From assembly GCF_001905665.1 (NCBI RefSeq), contig NZ_LIVX01000007.1:1-64000 (forward strand): 64,000 bases of DNA. The letters run 5' to 3'. The translations under genes were made by a program, and so were the position numbers. Below are positions 1 through 8,262 of the stretch, piece after piece; the first letter of the stretch is position 1; each line of letters begins with the position of its first letter. Source of the DNA: Streptomyces sp. CB02261. GTDB lineage: Bacteria; Actinomycetota; Actinomycetes; Streptomycetales; Streptomycetaceae. Below the pieces are notes generated by a model. That model was given only the letters and a program-made list of their open reading frames with translations, was not told where the DNA came from and did no database searches.

Positions 1-25
1 GTAGGACGCCGCCGAACAATTTTTA

Positions 26-67
26 GCCTCAACCCCCGGACCTTGTCCGGGGGTTGAGGCATTTTTG
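26..67. terminator. intrinsic terminator, possibly bidirectional
   Basis: A hairpin of about 15-16 bp (arms 26-41 and 45-60, 3-nt loop) is followed by ATTTTTG and preceded by ATTTTT, so each strand sees a U tract. It separates whatever lies left of the window from the gene block starting at 166. Confidence 0.85.
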
Positions 68-165
68 CGTTCCGGTGCCGGGAGAGCCCCTGTGCGCCGG
101 GGTGTCGCGGCTTGAGGGTAAGGTCAGGGGGCATCGTCCGTACGTTCCCAGCAGGAGGCCCCCGG

Positions 166-774
166 GTGGAGGTCCAGGAGACCCGTGTGCAGACCGACCG
201 GGTCCTCACCATCCCCAACATTCTCAGCATGGCGCGTCTCCTCGGCGTGCCGCTGTTTCTGTGGCTGATTCTCCGGCCGGAGTTCGGCGGGCCCAAGAGT
301 GACGGCTGGGCGCTTCTCGTCCTGATGCTCAGCGGCGTCAGCGACTATCTCGACGGCAAACTGGCCCGGCGCTGGAACCAGATCAGCAAGCTCGGCCGGC
401 TGCTCGATCCGGCCGCCGACCGGTTGTACATCCTGTCCACCCTCGTGGGGCTGACCTGGCGGGAGATCCTGCCCTGGTGGCTGACCGCCGCCCTGCTGGC
501 CCGCGAGGCCATGCTGCTGGTCATGGTGGGAATCCTCCGTCGGCACGGCTACCCGCCGCCGCAGGTGAACTTCCTCGGCAAAGCTGCCACTTTCAACTTG
601 ATGTACGCGTTCCCGTTGCTGCTTCTCAGTGACGGAACGGGCTGGCTTTCGTCACTCGCTGAAGTTTTCGGATGGGCTTTCGCCGGATGGGGTACAACTC
701 TGTATTGGTGGGCAGGGATCCTCTACGTGGTCCAGGTCCGTCGACTCGTGAAGACGGATACCGAGGCCGATTGA
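166..774 (+). CDS. cls: CDP-alcohol phosphatidyltransferase, cardiolipin-synthase type
   Basis: This is an integral-membrane CDP-alcohol phosphatidyltransferase of 202 residues. The family signature D-x2-D-G-x2-A-R-x8-G-x3-D-x3-D is intact, running from DYLDGKLAR to GRLLDPAAD, and it binds the CDP-activated lipid and Mg2+. Several hydrophobic segments follow. I chose GTG166 because GGAGG lies 7 nt upstream; GTG187 is a close alternative, while a TTG at 112 has no good ribosome-binding site. It precedes the GDP-mannose gene, the order I recall for S. coelicolor SCO1389/SCO1388, where the first gene is the eukaryotic-type cardiolipin synthase. By sequence alone a phosphatidylglycerophosphate or phosphatidylinositol-phosphate synthase cannot be excluded. 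Confidence 0.8.
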   Translation: MEVQETRVQTDRVLTIPNILSMARLLGVPLFLWLILRPEFGGPKSDGWALLVLMLSGVSDYLDGKLARRWNQISKLGRLLDPAADRLYILSTLVGLTWREILPWWLTAALLAREAMLLVMVGILRRHGYPPPQVNFLGKAATFNLMYAFPLLLLSDGTGWLSSLAEVFGWAFAGWGTTLYWWAGILYVVQVRRLVKTDTEAD

Positions 775-890
775 GCCCGATCCCTCCGTGTCGAGCAGCG
801 TCGCCGGCAACGACGAGGACGTCCGCGGGCTACTGAGCGGACAGGCACAGTCGGCAGGACCGTCATCTCTTGAAGGAGGACGCTTCCGAC

Positions 891-3386
891 ATGAAGGCCG
901 TCGTGATGGCCGGTGGCGAGGGAACCCGTCTTCGCCCCATGACCTCGAGCATGCCCAAGCCTCTTCTGCCGGTGGTGAACCGGCCGATCATGGAGCACGT
1001 CCTGCGACTGCTCAAGAGGCACGGTCTCAACGAGACCGTCGTCACCGTGCAATTCCTCGCCTCACTCGTCCGGAACTACTTCGGCGACGGCGAGGAGCTC
1101 GGGATGGAGCTCACGTATGCCAACGAGGAGAAGCCACTCGGTACAGCGGGCAGTGTGAAGAATGCCGAGGAAGCGTTGAAGGACGACGCCTTCCTCGTCA
1201 TTTCCGGGGACGCGCTCACCGATTTCGACCTCACCGATCTCATCGCCTTCCACAAGGAGAAGGGCGCCCTCGTCACGGTCTGTCTCACCCGGGTGCCGAA
1301 CCCGCTGGAATTCGGCATCACGATCGTCGACGAGGAGGGAAAGGTCGAGCGCTTCCTCGAGAAACCCACCTGGGGACAGGTCTTCTCGGACACCGTGAAC
1401 ACCGGCATCTACGTGATGGAGCCCGAGGTCTTCGACTATGTCGAGGCGGACGTTCCGGTGGACTGGTCGGGTGATGTCTTCCCGCAGCTCATGAAGGAGG
1501 GCAAGCCGATCTACGGCTATGTCGCCGAGGGCTACTGGGAGGACGTCGGCACGCACGAGAGCTATGTGAAGGCCCAGGCCGACGTCCTGGAGGGCAAGGT
1601 CCAGGTCGACGTCGACGGTTTCGAGATCTCGCCGGGCGTATGGGTCGCCGAGGGCGCCGAGGTGCACCCCGACGCGGTGCTTCGCGGGCCGCTGTACATC
1701 GGTGACTACGCCAAGGTCGAAGCCGGTGCGGAGATCCGTGAGCACACGGTCGTCGGCTCGAACGTGGTCGTCAAGAGCGGCGCCTTCCTCCACAGAGCCG
1801 TCGTCCACGACAACGTCTACATCGGGCAGCAGAGCAATCTGCGCGGCTGTGTGATCGGGAAGAACACCGACATCATGCGGGCGGCCCGGATCGAGGACGG
1901 GGCCGTCATCGGTGACGAGTGCATGGTCGGTGAGGAATCGATCGTGCAGGGCAATGTGCGGGTCTACCCGTTCAAGACGATCGAGGCCGGCGCCTTCGTC
2001 AACACCTCGGTCATCTGGGAGTCCCGCGGGCAGGCCCACCTCTTCGGGGCGCGAGGCGTCTCCGGCATCCTCAACGTGGAGATCACCCCGGAGCTGGCGG
2101 TCCGTCTCGCGGGGGCGTACGCCACGACCCTCAAGAAGGGGGCGACCGTCACCACGGCGCGAGACCACTCCCGGGGCGCGCGAGCGCTGAAGCGGGCGGT
2201 GATCTCGGCCCTGCAGGCCAGCGCCATCGACGTGCGCGACCTGGAGAACGTACCGCTGCCGGTGGCACGGCAGCAGACCGCCCGGGGCAGTGCCGGCGGC
2301 ATCATGGTGCGGACCACGCCGGGTGTGCCCGACTCCGTGGACATCATGTTCTTCGACGAACGCGGGGCGGACCTCTCCCAGGGCGGGCAGCGGAAGCTGG
2401 ACCGGGTGTTCGCGCGCCAGGAGTACCGCAGGGCGTTCCCCGGCGAGATCGGTGACCTGTCCTTCCCGGCGAGCGTCTTCGACTCGTACACCGGCTCGCT
2501 GCTGCGGAACGTCGACACCTCGGGGATCGCGGAAGCGGGTTTGAAGGTCGTCGTGGACGCCTCCAACGGCAGCGCAGGGCTCGTGCTGCCCAGCCTGCTG
2601 GGGCGGCTCCAGGTCGACTCGCTGACCATCAACCCCGGTCTCGACGAGTCGAGACCCACCGAGTCGGCCGAGAGCCGGCGGGCGGGCCTCGTACGGCTCG
2701 GGGAGATCGTGGCCTCGGCACGGGCGGCGTTCGGCGTGCGGTTCGACCCCGTCGGTGAGCGGCTCTCGCTCGTGGACGAGCGGGGCCGGATCATCGAGGA
2801 CGACCGGGCACTCCTGGTCATGCTCGACCTGGTGGCGGCCGAGCGGCGGTCCGGGCGGGTCGCGCTGCCCGTGACCACCACACGGATCGCCGAGCAGGTC
2901 GCCGCGTACCACGGCACGCAGGTGGAGTGGACGACCACCTCGCCCGACGACCTCACGCGGGTCGGGCGCGAGGAGTCGACGATCTTCGGCGGTGACGGGC
3001 GCGGCGGGTTCATCGTGCCCGAGTTCAGCAGTGTCTTCGACGGTGCCGCGGCCTTCGTCCGGCTGATCGGTCTCGTCGCGCGGACGCAGCTCACCCTGAG
3101 CCAGATCGACGCGCGGATCCCGCGGGCGCACGTCCTCAAGAAGGACATCGCGACCCCGTGGGCCGTCAAGGGTCTGGTGATGCGCCGGGTGGTGGAGGCG
3201 GCCGGGAACCGGTCCGTGGACACCACCGACGGGGTGCGGGTGGTCGAGGCCGACGGACGGTGGGTGATGGTGCTGCCGGACCCGGCCGAGGCCGTCACCC
3301 ATCTGTGGGCGGAGGGCCCCGACGACGCCTCCGCGCAGGCCCTGCTCGACGAGTGGGCCGCGGTGGTGGACAGCGCGGGCAGCTGA
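891..3386 (+). CDS. manC: mannose-1-phosphate guanylyltransferase with C-terminal phosphomannomutase-like domain
   Basis: The 831-residue protein has three parts. Residues 1 to about 235 are a nucleotidyltransferase with the P-loop-like MAGGEGTRLRPMT and the acidic ISGDALTDFD. A left-handed beta-helix of hexapeptide repeats covers about 250-380. From about 390 to the end is a phosphohexomutase-like region containing FGGDGRGGF and DASNGSAG. It should make GDP-mannose from GTP and mannose-1-phosphate for glycoprotein, lipoglycan and phosphatidylinositol-mannoside synthesis. I see no canonical mutase phosphoserine TASHNP-type loop, so the C-terminal half may be non-catalytic. ATG891 has AAGGAGGA upstream, 10 nt away. 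From memory it matches S. coelicolor SCO1388. Confidence 0.85.
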   Translation: MKAVVMAGGEGTRLRPMTSSMPKPLLPVVNRPIMEHVLRLLKRHGLNETVVTVQFLASLVRNYFGDGEELGMELTYANEEKPLGTAGSVKNAEEALKDDAFLVISGDALTDFDLTDLIAFHKEKGALVTVCLTRVPNPLEFGITIVDEEGKVERFLEKPTWGQVFSDTVNTGIYVMEPEVFDYVEADVPVDWSGDVFPQLMKEGKPIYGYVAEGYWEDVGTHESYVKAQADVLEGKVQVDVDGFEISPGVWVAEGAEVHPDAVLRGPLYIGDYAKVEAGAEIREHTVVGSNVVVKSGAFLHRAVVHDNVYIGQQSNLRGCVIGKNTDIMRAARIEDGAVIGDECMVGEESIVQGNVRVYPFKTIEAGAFVNTSVIWESRGQAHLFGARGVSGILNVEITPELAVRLAGAYATTLKKGATVTTARDHSRGARALKRAVISALQASAIDVRDLENVPLPVARQQTARGSAGGIMVRTTPGVPDSVDIMFFDERGADLSQGGQRKLDRVFARQEYRRAFPGEIGDLSFPASVFDSYTGSLLRNVDTSGIAEAGLKVVVDASNGSAGLVLPSLLGRLQVDSLTINPGLDESRPTESAESRRAGLVRLGEIVASARAAFGVRFDPVGERLSLVDERGRIIEDDRALLVMLDLVAAERRSGRVALPVTTTRIAEQVAAYHGTQVEWTTTSPDDLTRVGREESTIFGGDGRGGFIVPEFSSVFDGAAAFVRLIGLVARTQLTLSQIDARIPRAHVLKKDIATPWAVKGLVMRRVVEAAGNRSVDTTDGVRVVEADGRWVMVLPDPAEAVTHLWAEGPDDASAQALLDEWAAVVDSAGS

Positions 3387-3487
3387 CCCGCGCGGGTCGT
3401 GTCGGCGGGGAGGTGCCTCCGGGTGCCTCCCCGCCGGTCGGAGGGGCCATTCGGCGGTAGGTCGTGCGACGTGCGACGATGTGCGGC

Positions 3488-4417
3488 ATGTCGCAGCAGC
3501 CCCCCGTTCGGAGCACCGGATCACCGCCGCCGCGTCCGGACGCGTCCATGTCGCTGCTGAACAACGTGATGGACCACGCGCTCGACGACGGCTACGCGGA
3601 GGCGAGCGCCCGGCGTGAGGTCGAGGGAGGCGGGCTGCCCCGTACTCTGCGGGCCAAGCTGGGCGTCGCCGCGGGCCTGCTGCTGGCGGCCGCCGTGGTG
3701 ACCGTGGGCGCGGCCGAGGCGCGGATCTCCGCTCCCGTCGTCGCCAAGGAACGGCAGGAGCTGATCGACCGGATCGACGCGGAGACGTCGACGGCCGACC
3801 AGCTGGAGCGGGACGTCGAGCGGATCGGCGCCGAGGTCGGGGAACGCCAGCGGCAGGCACTGCAGCAGCTCGGCGGCGACCAGGCCGAGCTGGTGGCGCT
3901 GCTCTCGGGCGCGACCCCGGTGCACGGCCCCGGGGTGAAGCTCGTCGTCGACGACGCCAAGGACACCGACACCGGTGGCGGCGGACCGCGGGAGAGCAGC
4001 GGCTTCTCCGACACGGGCCGGGTGCGCGACCGTGACATGCAGCGGGTGATCAACGGGCTGTGGGAGTCGGGCGCCGAGGCCGTCGCCATCAACGGGCAGC
4101 GGCTGACCTCGCTGTCCGCGATCCGGGCCGCGGGCGACGCCATACTGGTCGACAACAAGCCGCTGGTGCCGCCGTACACCATCCTCGCGATCGGGGACGG
4201 ACAGCGGCTGAGCACAGCGTTCCAGGACAGCGCCGACGGGCAGTACCTGCACGCGCTGGTGGAGAACTTCGGGATCAGGAGCGGTATCACGGCCGAGGGC
4301 GACGTGCGCCTGCCGGCTGCGCCGAGCCTGACCGTACGTACCGCAGAGCCGAGGGGGGCCGGGGCGGCGACGCCCTCCGGCCGGGCCACGGCCGACACAG
4401 GGAAGGGCACATCGTGA
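3488..4417 (+). CDS. DUF881 family membrane protein (first copy)
   Basis: The 309-residue protein has an N-terminal cytoplasmic stretch, one transmembrane helix at roughly 55-75 (AGLLLAAAVVTVGAAEARI), a coiled-coil rich in Gln and Glu, and then the DUF881 domain with VHGPGVKLVVDDAK and SGAEAVAINGQRL. DUF881 proteins have no firmly established activity and are usually paired with the small basic protein, as here. The start is uncertain: ATG3488 is preferred, while GTG3464 and ATG3548 are alternatives, none with a strong ribosome-binding site. The stop overlaps the next start (GTGA), so translation is coupled. Confidence 0.8.
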   Translation: MSQQPPVRSTGSPPPRPDASMSLLNNVMDHALDDGYAEASARREVEGGGLPRTLRAKLGVAAGLLLAAAVVTVGAAEARISAPVVAKERQELIDRIDAETSTADQLERDVERIGAEVGERQRQALQQLGGDQAELVALLSGATPVHGPGVKLVVDDAKDTDTGGGGPRESSGFSDTGRVRDRDMQRVINGLWESGAEAVAINGQRLTSLSAIRAAGDAILVDNKPLVPPYTILAIGDGQRLSTAFQDSADGQYLHALVENFGIRSGITAEGDVRLPAAPSLTVRTAEPRGAGAATPSGRATADTGKGTS

Positions 4418-4746
4418 TCGCCGTACTGGGCCTGATCGTCGGAGTCGTGGTGGGACTGTTGGTCCGCCCCGAAGTTCCGGCGGTGGTCGAGCCCTATCTT
4501 CCGATCGCCGTGGTCGCCGCCCTCGACGCGGTCTTCGGCGGCCTCCGGGCCATGCTCGACGGCATCTTCGTCGACAAGGTCTTCGTGGTCTCGTTCCTCT
4601 CCAACGTGGTCGTGGCCGCGCTGATCGTCTTCCTCGGTGACAAGCTGGGCGTCGGCGCGCAGCTGTCGACCGGTGTGGTCGTCGTGCTCGGCATCCGGAT
4701 CTTCTCGAACGCGGCCGCCATCCGGCGCCACGTCTTCCGGGCGTGA
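4414..4746 (+). CDS. sbp: small basic family protein (DUF1290, Sbp)
   Basis: This 110-residue, mostly hydrophobic protein has three predicted membrane segments: an N-terminal IAVLGLIVGVVVGLLV, a middle FVVSFLSNVVVAALIVF, and a C-terminal LSTGVVVVLGIRIFSNAA segment. It has the length and layout of the DUF1290 family. It overlaps both neighbours by 4 nt (GTGA at 4414 and again at 4743), so DUF881-Sbp-DUF881 is one translationally coupled unit. The same trio sits near GarA in Mycobacterium. Proximity to division and envelope genes suggests a membrane complex with the DUF881 partners; that is inference. Confidence 0.85.
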   Translation: MIAVLGLIVGVVVGLLVRPEVPAVVEPYLPIAVVAALDAVFGGLRAMLDGIFVDKVFVVSFLSNVVVAALIVFLGDKLGVGAQLSTGVVVVLGIRIFSNAAAIRRHVFRA

Positions 4747-5735
4747 CGCCGATGAGCGAGAACCCTCAGAGCCCCCAGGACCCGCGGAACCCGCAGAACC
4801 CCGAGGAACCTCAGGACGCCCGCGAGTCGGCGAGCCACGTCGAGCCGCAAGGGCCGGAGAGCGGCCCGGAGACGGCCGGCGCCGGGAAGACGGCGGAGCC
4901 AGGGGCCCCCAATGGCCCCGTCGAGGGTGAAGCCGGTGCCGAGGACGCCCCCGCGCCCGTGACGCCCCCCGCTCCTTCGGCTTCCGCGTCCGCCGCCGCT
5001 CCCGTCGGCACCGATCCGAGCGGCCGTCGGCGACTGGCGTCCGCGCTGTGGCCGCTCCGGGTGACCCGGGCCCAGCTCGTCGTCGCGCTGCTGCTCTTCG
5101 TCCTCGGTCTCGGCCTGGCCATCCAGGTCTCCTCGACCAGCGAGAACAGCGCGCTGCGCGGGGCGCGCCAGGAGGACCTGGTGCGCATCCTCGACGAGCT
5201 CGACGACCGCACGCAGCGCCTGGAGGACGAGAAGGCCCGGCTGGAGAAGCAGCGCTCGGAGCTGGAGTCCAGCTCGGACCAGGCCGAGGAGGCGCGCAAG
5301 CAGACCCAGGAGAAGGAGCAGCAGCTCGGGATCCTGGCCGGCACCGTCGCCGCCGAGGGCCCCGGCATCACCCTGACCGTCGGTGACCCCACTGGGGCCG
5401 TCGAGTCGGACATGCTGCTCGACGCCATCCAGGAGCTGCGCGCCGCCGGTGCCGAGGCGATCCAGGTCAACGGTGTGAGGGTCGTCGCGGACAGTTATTT
5501 CACCGGGATCGGTGATGACATGCGGATCGATGGAACGAAGGTGGCCGCTCCGTACGTCTTCAAGGTCATCGGCAAGCCGGAGGATCTCGAGCCCGCGCTC
5601 AACATCCCCGGTGGTGTCGTGCAGACCCTGGAGAAGGAGCAGGCCACAGCCACGGTGGAGCGGTCGGCGAAGATCGTCGTCGACGCCTTGCGACCCGCGA
5701 AGCGGCCTGACTACGCTCAGTCGTCCTCCCAGTGA
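4743..5735 (+). CDS. DUF881 family membrane protein (second copy)
   Basis: The 330-residue protein begins with an unusually long Pro/Glu/Gly/Ala-rich cytoplasmic tail (about 100 residues, low complexity). One transmembrane helix follows near 112-130 (LVVALLLFVLGLGLAIQV), then a heptad-rich coiled coil (about 140-190), then the DUF881 domain (AEGPGITLTVGD, AGAEAIQVNGVRVV). GTG4743 overlaps the previous stop; ATG4752 is an alternative. It is the last gene of the coupled DUF881-Sbp-DUF881 unit. The extracellular domain resembles that of the first copy, suggesting duplication and pairing in a complex. Confidence 0.82.
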   Translation: MTPMSENPQSPQDPRNPQNPEEPQDARESASHVEPQGPESGPETAGAGKTAEPGAPNGPVEGEAGAEDAPAPVTPPAPSASASAAAPVGTDPSGRRRLASALWPLRVTRAQLVVALLLFVLGLGLAIQVSSTSENSALRGARQEDLVRILDELDDRTQRLEDEKARLEKQRSELESSSDQAEEARKQTQEKEQQLGILAGTVAAEGPGITLTVGDPTGAVESDMLLDAIQELRAAGAEAIQVNGVRVVADSYFTGIGDDMRIDGTKVAAPYVFKVIGKPEDLEPALNIPGGVVQTLEKEQATATVERSAKIVVDALRPAKRPDYAQSSSQ

Positions 5736-5787
5736 GAGGGGGACGAGGGGGGTCCCGCGACATGGGCAAGGCGTTGCGGGGGGTCGG

Positions 5788-5840
5788 CGCACCACAACGG
5801 TGGTGCGTGGTGGAAACTGTCCGGAGGATACGGACGTTGT
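5788..5840 (+). promoter_or_regulatory. hairpin and candidate ECF-type promoter upstream of garA
   Basis: An 8-bp inverted repeat CGCACCAC/GTGGTGCG lies at 5788-5807 with an AACG loop. Just downstream, GGAAAC (5812-5817) is separated by 17 nt from CGTTGT (5835-5840), the look of an extracytoplasmic-function sigma promoter (GGAAC plus CGT type). It would leave a leader of roughly 80 nt before garA. No stronger vegetative promoter is obvious in the 189-nt gap 5736-5924. Confidence 0.35.
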
Positions 5841-5924
5841 GAAGGTGTCCGGGTCGGCAGGTGTGATGGATCTCGGTTCGTCCTGCCCCACGGGCGGGTC
5901 TGTTTCGGTCAAGGGGAATCGCCC

Positions 5925-6758
5925 GTGAAGTTGTTTGCGAAGTTGTTCGGCAAGAGCGCACGCGAGGACGGCGGCAACGCCAGGCACCGCGCGCCGCGTC
6001 ATGCCCAGAGCGAGGAGCAGGGTGGCGAGCGCCCGCTCTTCCGTGACGAGGTCGACGGCCAGGGCGGTGACATTTCCGGCACCCACGGCGCGTCGTCTGT
6101 TGACCCCGCCGGTGCTGCCCGCATAGGTTTCGGAGAACCATCAACCTCAAGTACGGGTGGAGGGTTTGCCCCCGATCCGTACGCGACACAGACCTCGGCG
6201 GGGCAGCCGCGGCAGGAGGATGCGTCCATGCCGGTGTGTACGAGGTGCGGTCACCGCAACGCGGCCGACAGCCGGTTCTGCTCCCACTGCGGTACGCCGC
6301 TGCGGGGCGGGGTCGCCGCCGAGCGTGCTTCGGAGACGACGTCCACGATCTCGATCTCGGGTCTCGAGGCCTACGAGTCGGAGGTCACCGGCCAGACGCA
6401 GCTGCCCTCGCTCTCTCCCGAGGCGCTGGCGGCCGTGGAGGCCCTGCCGCTGGGTTCCGCGCTGCTCGTGGTGCGGCGCGGGCCGAACTCCGGCAGCCGG
6501 TTCCTGCTGGACGGCGAGCTGACGACGGCCGGCCGTCACCCGCAGAGCGACATCTTCCTGGACGACTTCACGGTCTCCCGGCGCCATGTCGAGTTCCGGC
6601 GGGGCCAGGACGGCAGCTTCACCGTGTCCGACGTCGGCAGCCTCAACGGCACGTACGTCAACCGTGAGCCGATCGACTCGGTCGTTCTGTCCAACGGCGA
6701 CGAGGTGCAGATCGGCAAGTACCGGCTGGTCTTCTACTCGAGCCAGCGGGGCGTGTGA
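5925..6758 (+). CDS. garA: FHA domain regulator GarA/OdhI type with N-terminal zinc ribbon
   Basis: This phosphothreonine-binding regulator has 277 residues. Residues 1-100 are low complexity. A four-cysteine zinc ribbon occupies C105-x2-C108 ... C119-x2-C122. Next is the phosphorylation motif ETTST at 137-141. The FHA domain spans about 180-272, with conserved G203-R204, S218-R219-x-H221 and N241-G242. In Mycobacterium and Corynebacterium the homologues are phosphorylated on this Thr motif by PknB/PknG-type kinases and then inhibit 2-oxoglutarate dehydrogenase. The same switch of carbon and nitrogen flux is inferred here. GTG5925 follows AAGGGGAA. The zinc ribbon is an addition relative to mycobacterial GarA (from memory about 160 residues). 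Confidence 0.88.
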   Translation: MKLFAKLFGKSAREDGGNARHRAPRHAQSEEQGGERPLFRDEVDGQGGDISGTHGASSVDPAGAARIGFGEPSTSSTGGGFAPDPYATQTSAGQPRQEDASMPVCTRCGHRNAADSRFCSHCGTPLRGGVAAERASETTSTISISGLEAYESEVTGQTQLPSLSPEALAAVEALPLGSALLVVRRGPNSGSRFLLDGELTTAGRHPQSDIFLDDFTVSRRHVEFRRGQDGSFTVSDVGSLNGTYVNREPIDSVVLSNGDEVQIGKYRLVFYSSQRGV

Positions 6759-6787
6759 CGCCTCGGAGAAGCCTTCAGGGAAGGTCC

Positions 6788-7531
6788 ATGCTGCGAACAC
6801 CGACGGGTGGCGCCGATTCCGGCGCCCCCACCGCGGGCGACCGGCTGGTCAGCATCGGCACGGTGCTGAACCAGCTACGCGACGAATTTCCCGAAGTGAC
6901 CATCTCCAAGATCCGGTTCCTGGAGGCCGAGGGGCTCGTGGAGCCCCGGCGTACGGCCTCCGGGTACCGGAAGTTCAGCCCGCAGGACGTGGAGCGGCTC
7001 GCTCAGATCCTGCGGATGCAGCGGGACCACTACCTCCCGCTGAAGGTCATCCGCGAGCACCTCGACGCCCTCGCCAGGGGGGAGCAGATCACGCTCCCGG
7101 CCCCCGGGCGTCGGCGGGACCTGTCCGAAGGGCCCTGGGAGCAGGACGCCGAGGCGCCCACCGCGGCCCGGATCGGGCGGGCGGAGCTGCTGGCCGCGGC
7201 GGAGGTGACCGAGGCCGAGCTCGTCGAGTGGGAGTCGTACGGTCTGATCTCTCCGACCGAGGGCGGCGGCTACGACCCCGAGTCCGTTATCGTCGCGCGG
7301 CTTGTCGCGGATATGGGGAGATTCGGTCTGGAACCGCGGCACCTGAGGGCCGTCAAGGCCTCCGCGGACCGGGAGGCCGGGCTGATCGAACAGGTTGTCG
7401 CGCCGCTGCGCCGGCACCGTAATCCGCAGACCAGAGCCCATGCGGAGGCCACCGCGCAGGAGCTCGCCACGCAGTCGGTGAGGCTGCACGCGGCCCTCGT
7501 GCGGACCGCTCTGGGGATCCGTCTCCAGTGA
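6788..7531 (+). CDS. ftsR: MerR-like transcriptional regulator FtsR
   Basis: The 247-residue protein has an N-terminal MerR winged helix (SIGTVLNQLRDEFPEV followed by TISKIRFLEAEGLVEP, with RTASGYRKF as the wing). A second winged-helix-like segment lies near residues 130-200 (RAELLAAAEVTEAELVEWE, YGLISPTEGGGYDP). This two-domain layout is that of the Rv1828/FtsR family, shown in Corynebacterium to control ftsZ. ATG6788 has AGGGAAGG close upstream; an in-frame GTG at 6755 would overlap garA. The place directly after garA is conserved in actinobacteria. Control of cell-division genes is inferred from the family. Confidence 0.85.
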   Translation: MLRTPTGGADSGAPTAGDRLVSIGTVLNQLRDEFPEVTISKIRFLEAEGLVEPRRTASGYRKFSPQDVERLAQILRMQRDHYLPLKVIREHLDALARGEQITLPAPGRRRDLSEGPWEQDAEAPTAARIGRAELLAAAEVTEAELVEWESYGLISPTEGGGYDPESVIVARLVADMGRFGLEPRHLRAVKASADREAGLIEQVVAPLRRHRNPQTRAHAEATAQELATQSVRLHAALVRTALGIRLQ

Positions 7532-7596
7532 GTTCGGCGGTGGCCTTGACGGGGCCCGACTATCCAAACCGGTCGAGCACGTCCTAGGGTTGCTGT

Positions 7597-8070
7597 GTGA
7601 ACGAGCTCGACGTTGTGGGTGTCCGGGTGGAAATGCCCTCCAACCAGCCGATCGTGCTCCTGCGTGAAGTGGGAGGCGATCGGTACCTCCCCATCTGGAT
7701 CGGACCGGGTGAGGCGACCGCGATCGCCTTCGCCCAGCAGGGGATGGCCCCGCCGCGGCCGCTGACGCACGACCTGTTCAAGGACGTGCTGGAGGCCGTG
7801 GGACAGGAACTCAGCGAAGTCCGCATCACGGATCTGCGGGACGGGGTCTTCTACGCCGAGCTGGTCTTCGCCAGCGGCGTGGAGGTGAGTGCCCGCCCGT
7901 CGGACGCGATAGCGCTGGCCCTTCGTACCGGGACGCCGATCTTCGGCAGCGACGGTGTGCTGGACGACGCCGGCATCGCGATTCCGGACGAGCAGGAGGA
8001 CGAGGTGGAGAAGTTCCGCGAGTTCCTCGACCAGATCTCACCGGAGGACTTCGGGACCAACAGTCAGTGA
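7597..8070 (+). CDS. bifunctional nuclease family protein (DUF151)
   Basis: This 157-residue protein contains the full DUF151/BFN domain, including YLPIWIGPGEATAIAF and RPSDAIALALRTGTPIF. The C-terminal end is acidic (DEQEDEVEKF). Family members are reported as nucleases in plants; the bacterial role is unsettled. The GTG start lies 6 nt after a TAGGGT box at 7585-7590 with no ribosome-binding site, suggesting a leaderless transcript. It sits in the conserved slot between the two MerR genes (Rv1829-like position). Confidence 0.85.
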   Translation: MNELDVVGVRVEMPSNQPIVLLREVGGDRYLPIWIGPGEATAIAFAQQGMAPPRPLTHDLFKDVLEAVGQELSEVRITDLRDGVFYAELVFASGVEVSARPSDAIALALRTGTPIFGSDGVLDDAGIAIPDEQEDEVEKFREFLDQISPEDFGTNSQ

Positions 8071-8164
8071 CGCGGAGCGACGCGGCCGAGAGCCGTTCGC
8101 GGGGTGCCGTCAGGGCATTCGAGTAGCCTTTCCCCGAAGAGAGATACGGGAAACCACTCTCAGG

Positions 8165-8228
8165 GTGATTATCACTCGGCGTGCCGAGTGTGGCGATCGT
8201 TGACGCACCCCGAGTGACTGCCTACCTT
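8165..8228 (+). promoter_or_regulatory. vegetative promoter with two adjacent palindromes upstream of merR
   Basis: TTGACG (8200-8205) and TACCTT (8223-8228) are 17 nt apart, a good HrdB-type promoter. Immediately upstream are GTGATTATCAC (8165-8175, odd-centred palindrome) and CACTCGGC-GT-GCCGAGTG (8173-8190, perfect 8-bp arms). They overlap by three bases and probably bind a dimeric regulator, possibly one of the flanking MerR proteins. Confidence 0.7.
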
Positions 8229-8262
8229 CGTGTGGGCAGGTCAAGGACGGAGGGTCGGCGTG

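Noticed and set aside
1062..3860. Very long reverse-strand open frame opposite manC and DUF881
   Set aside because: Arg/Pro/Gly-rich nonsense translation typical of the antisense of high-GC genes; the plus-strand genes have clear domains.
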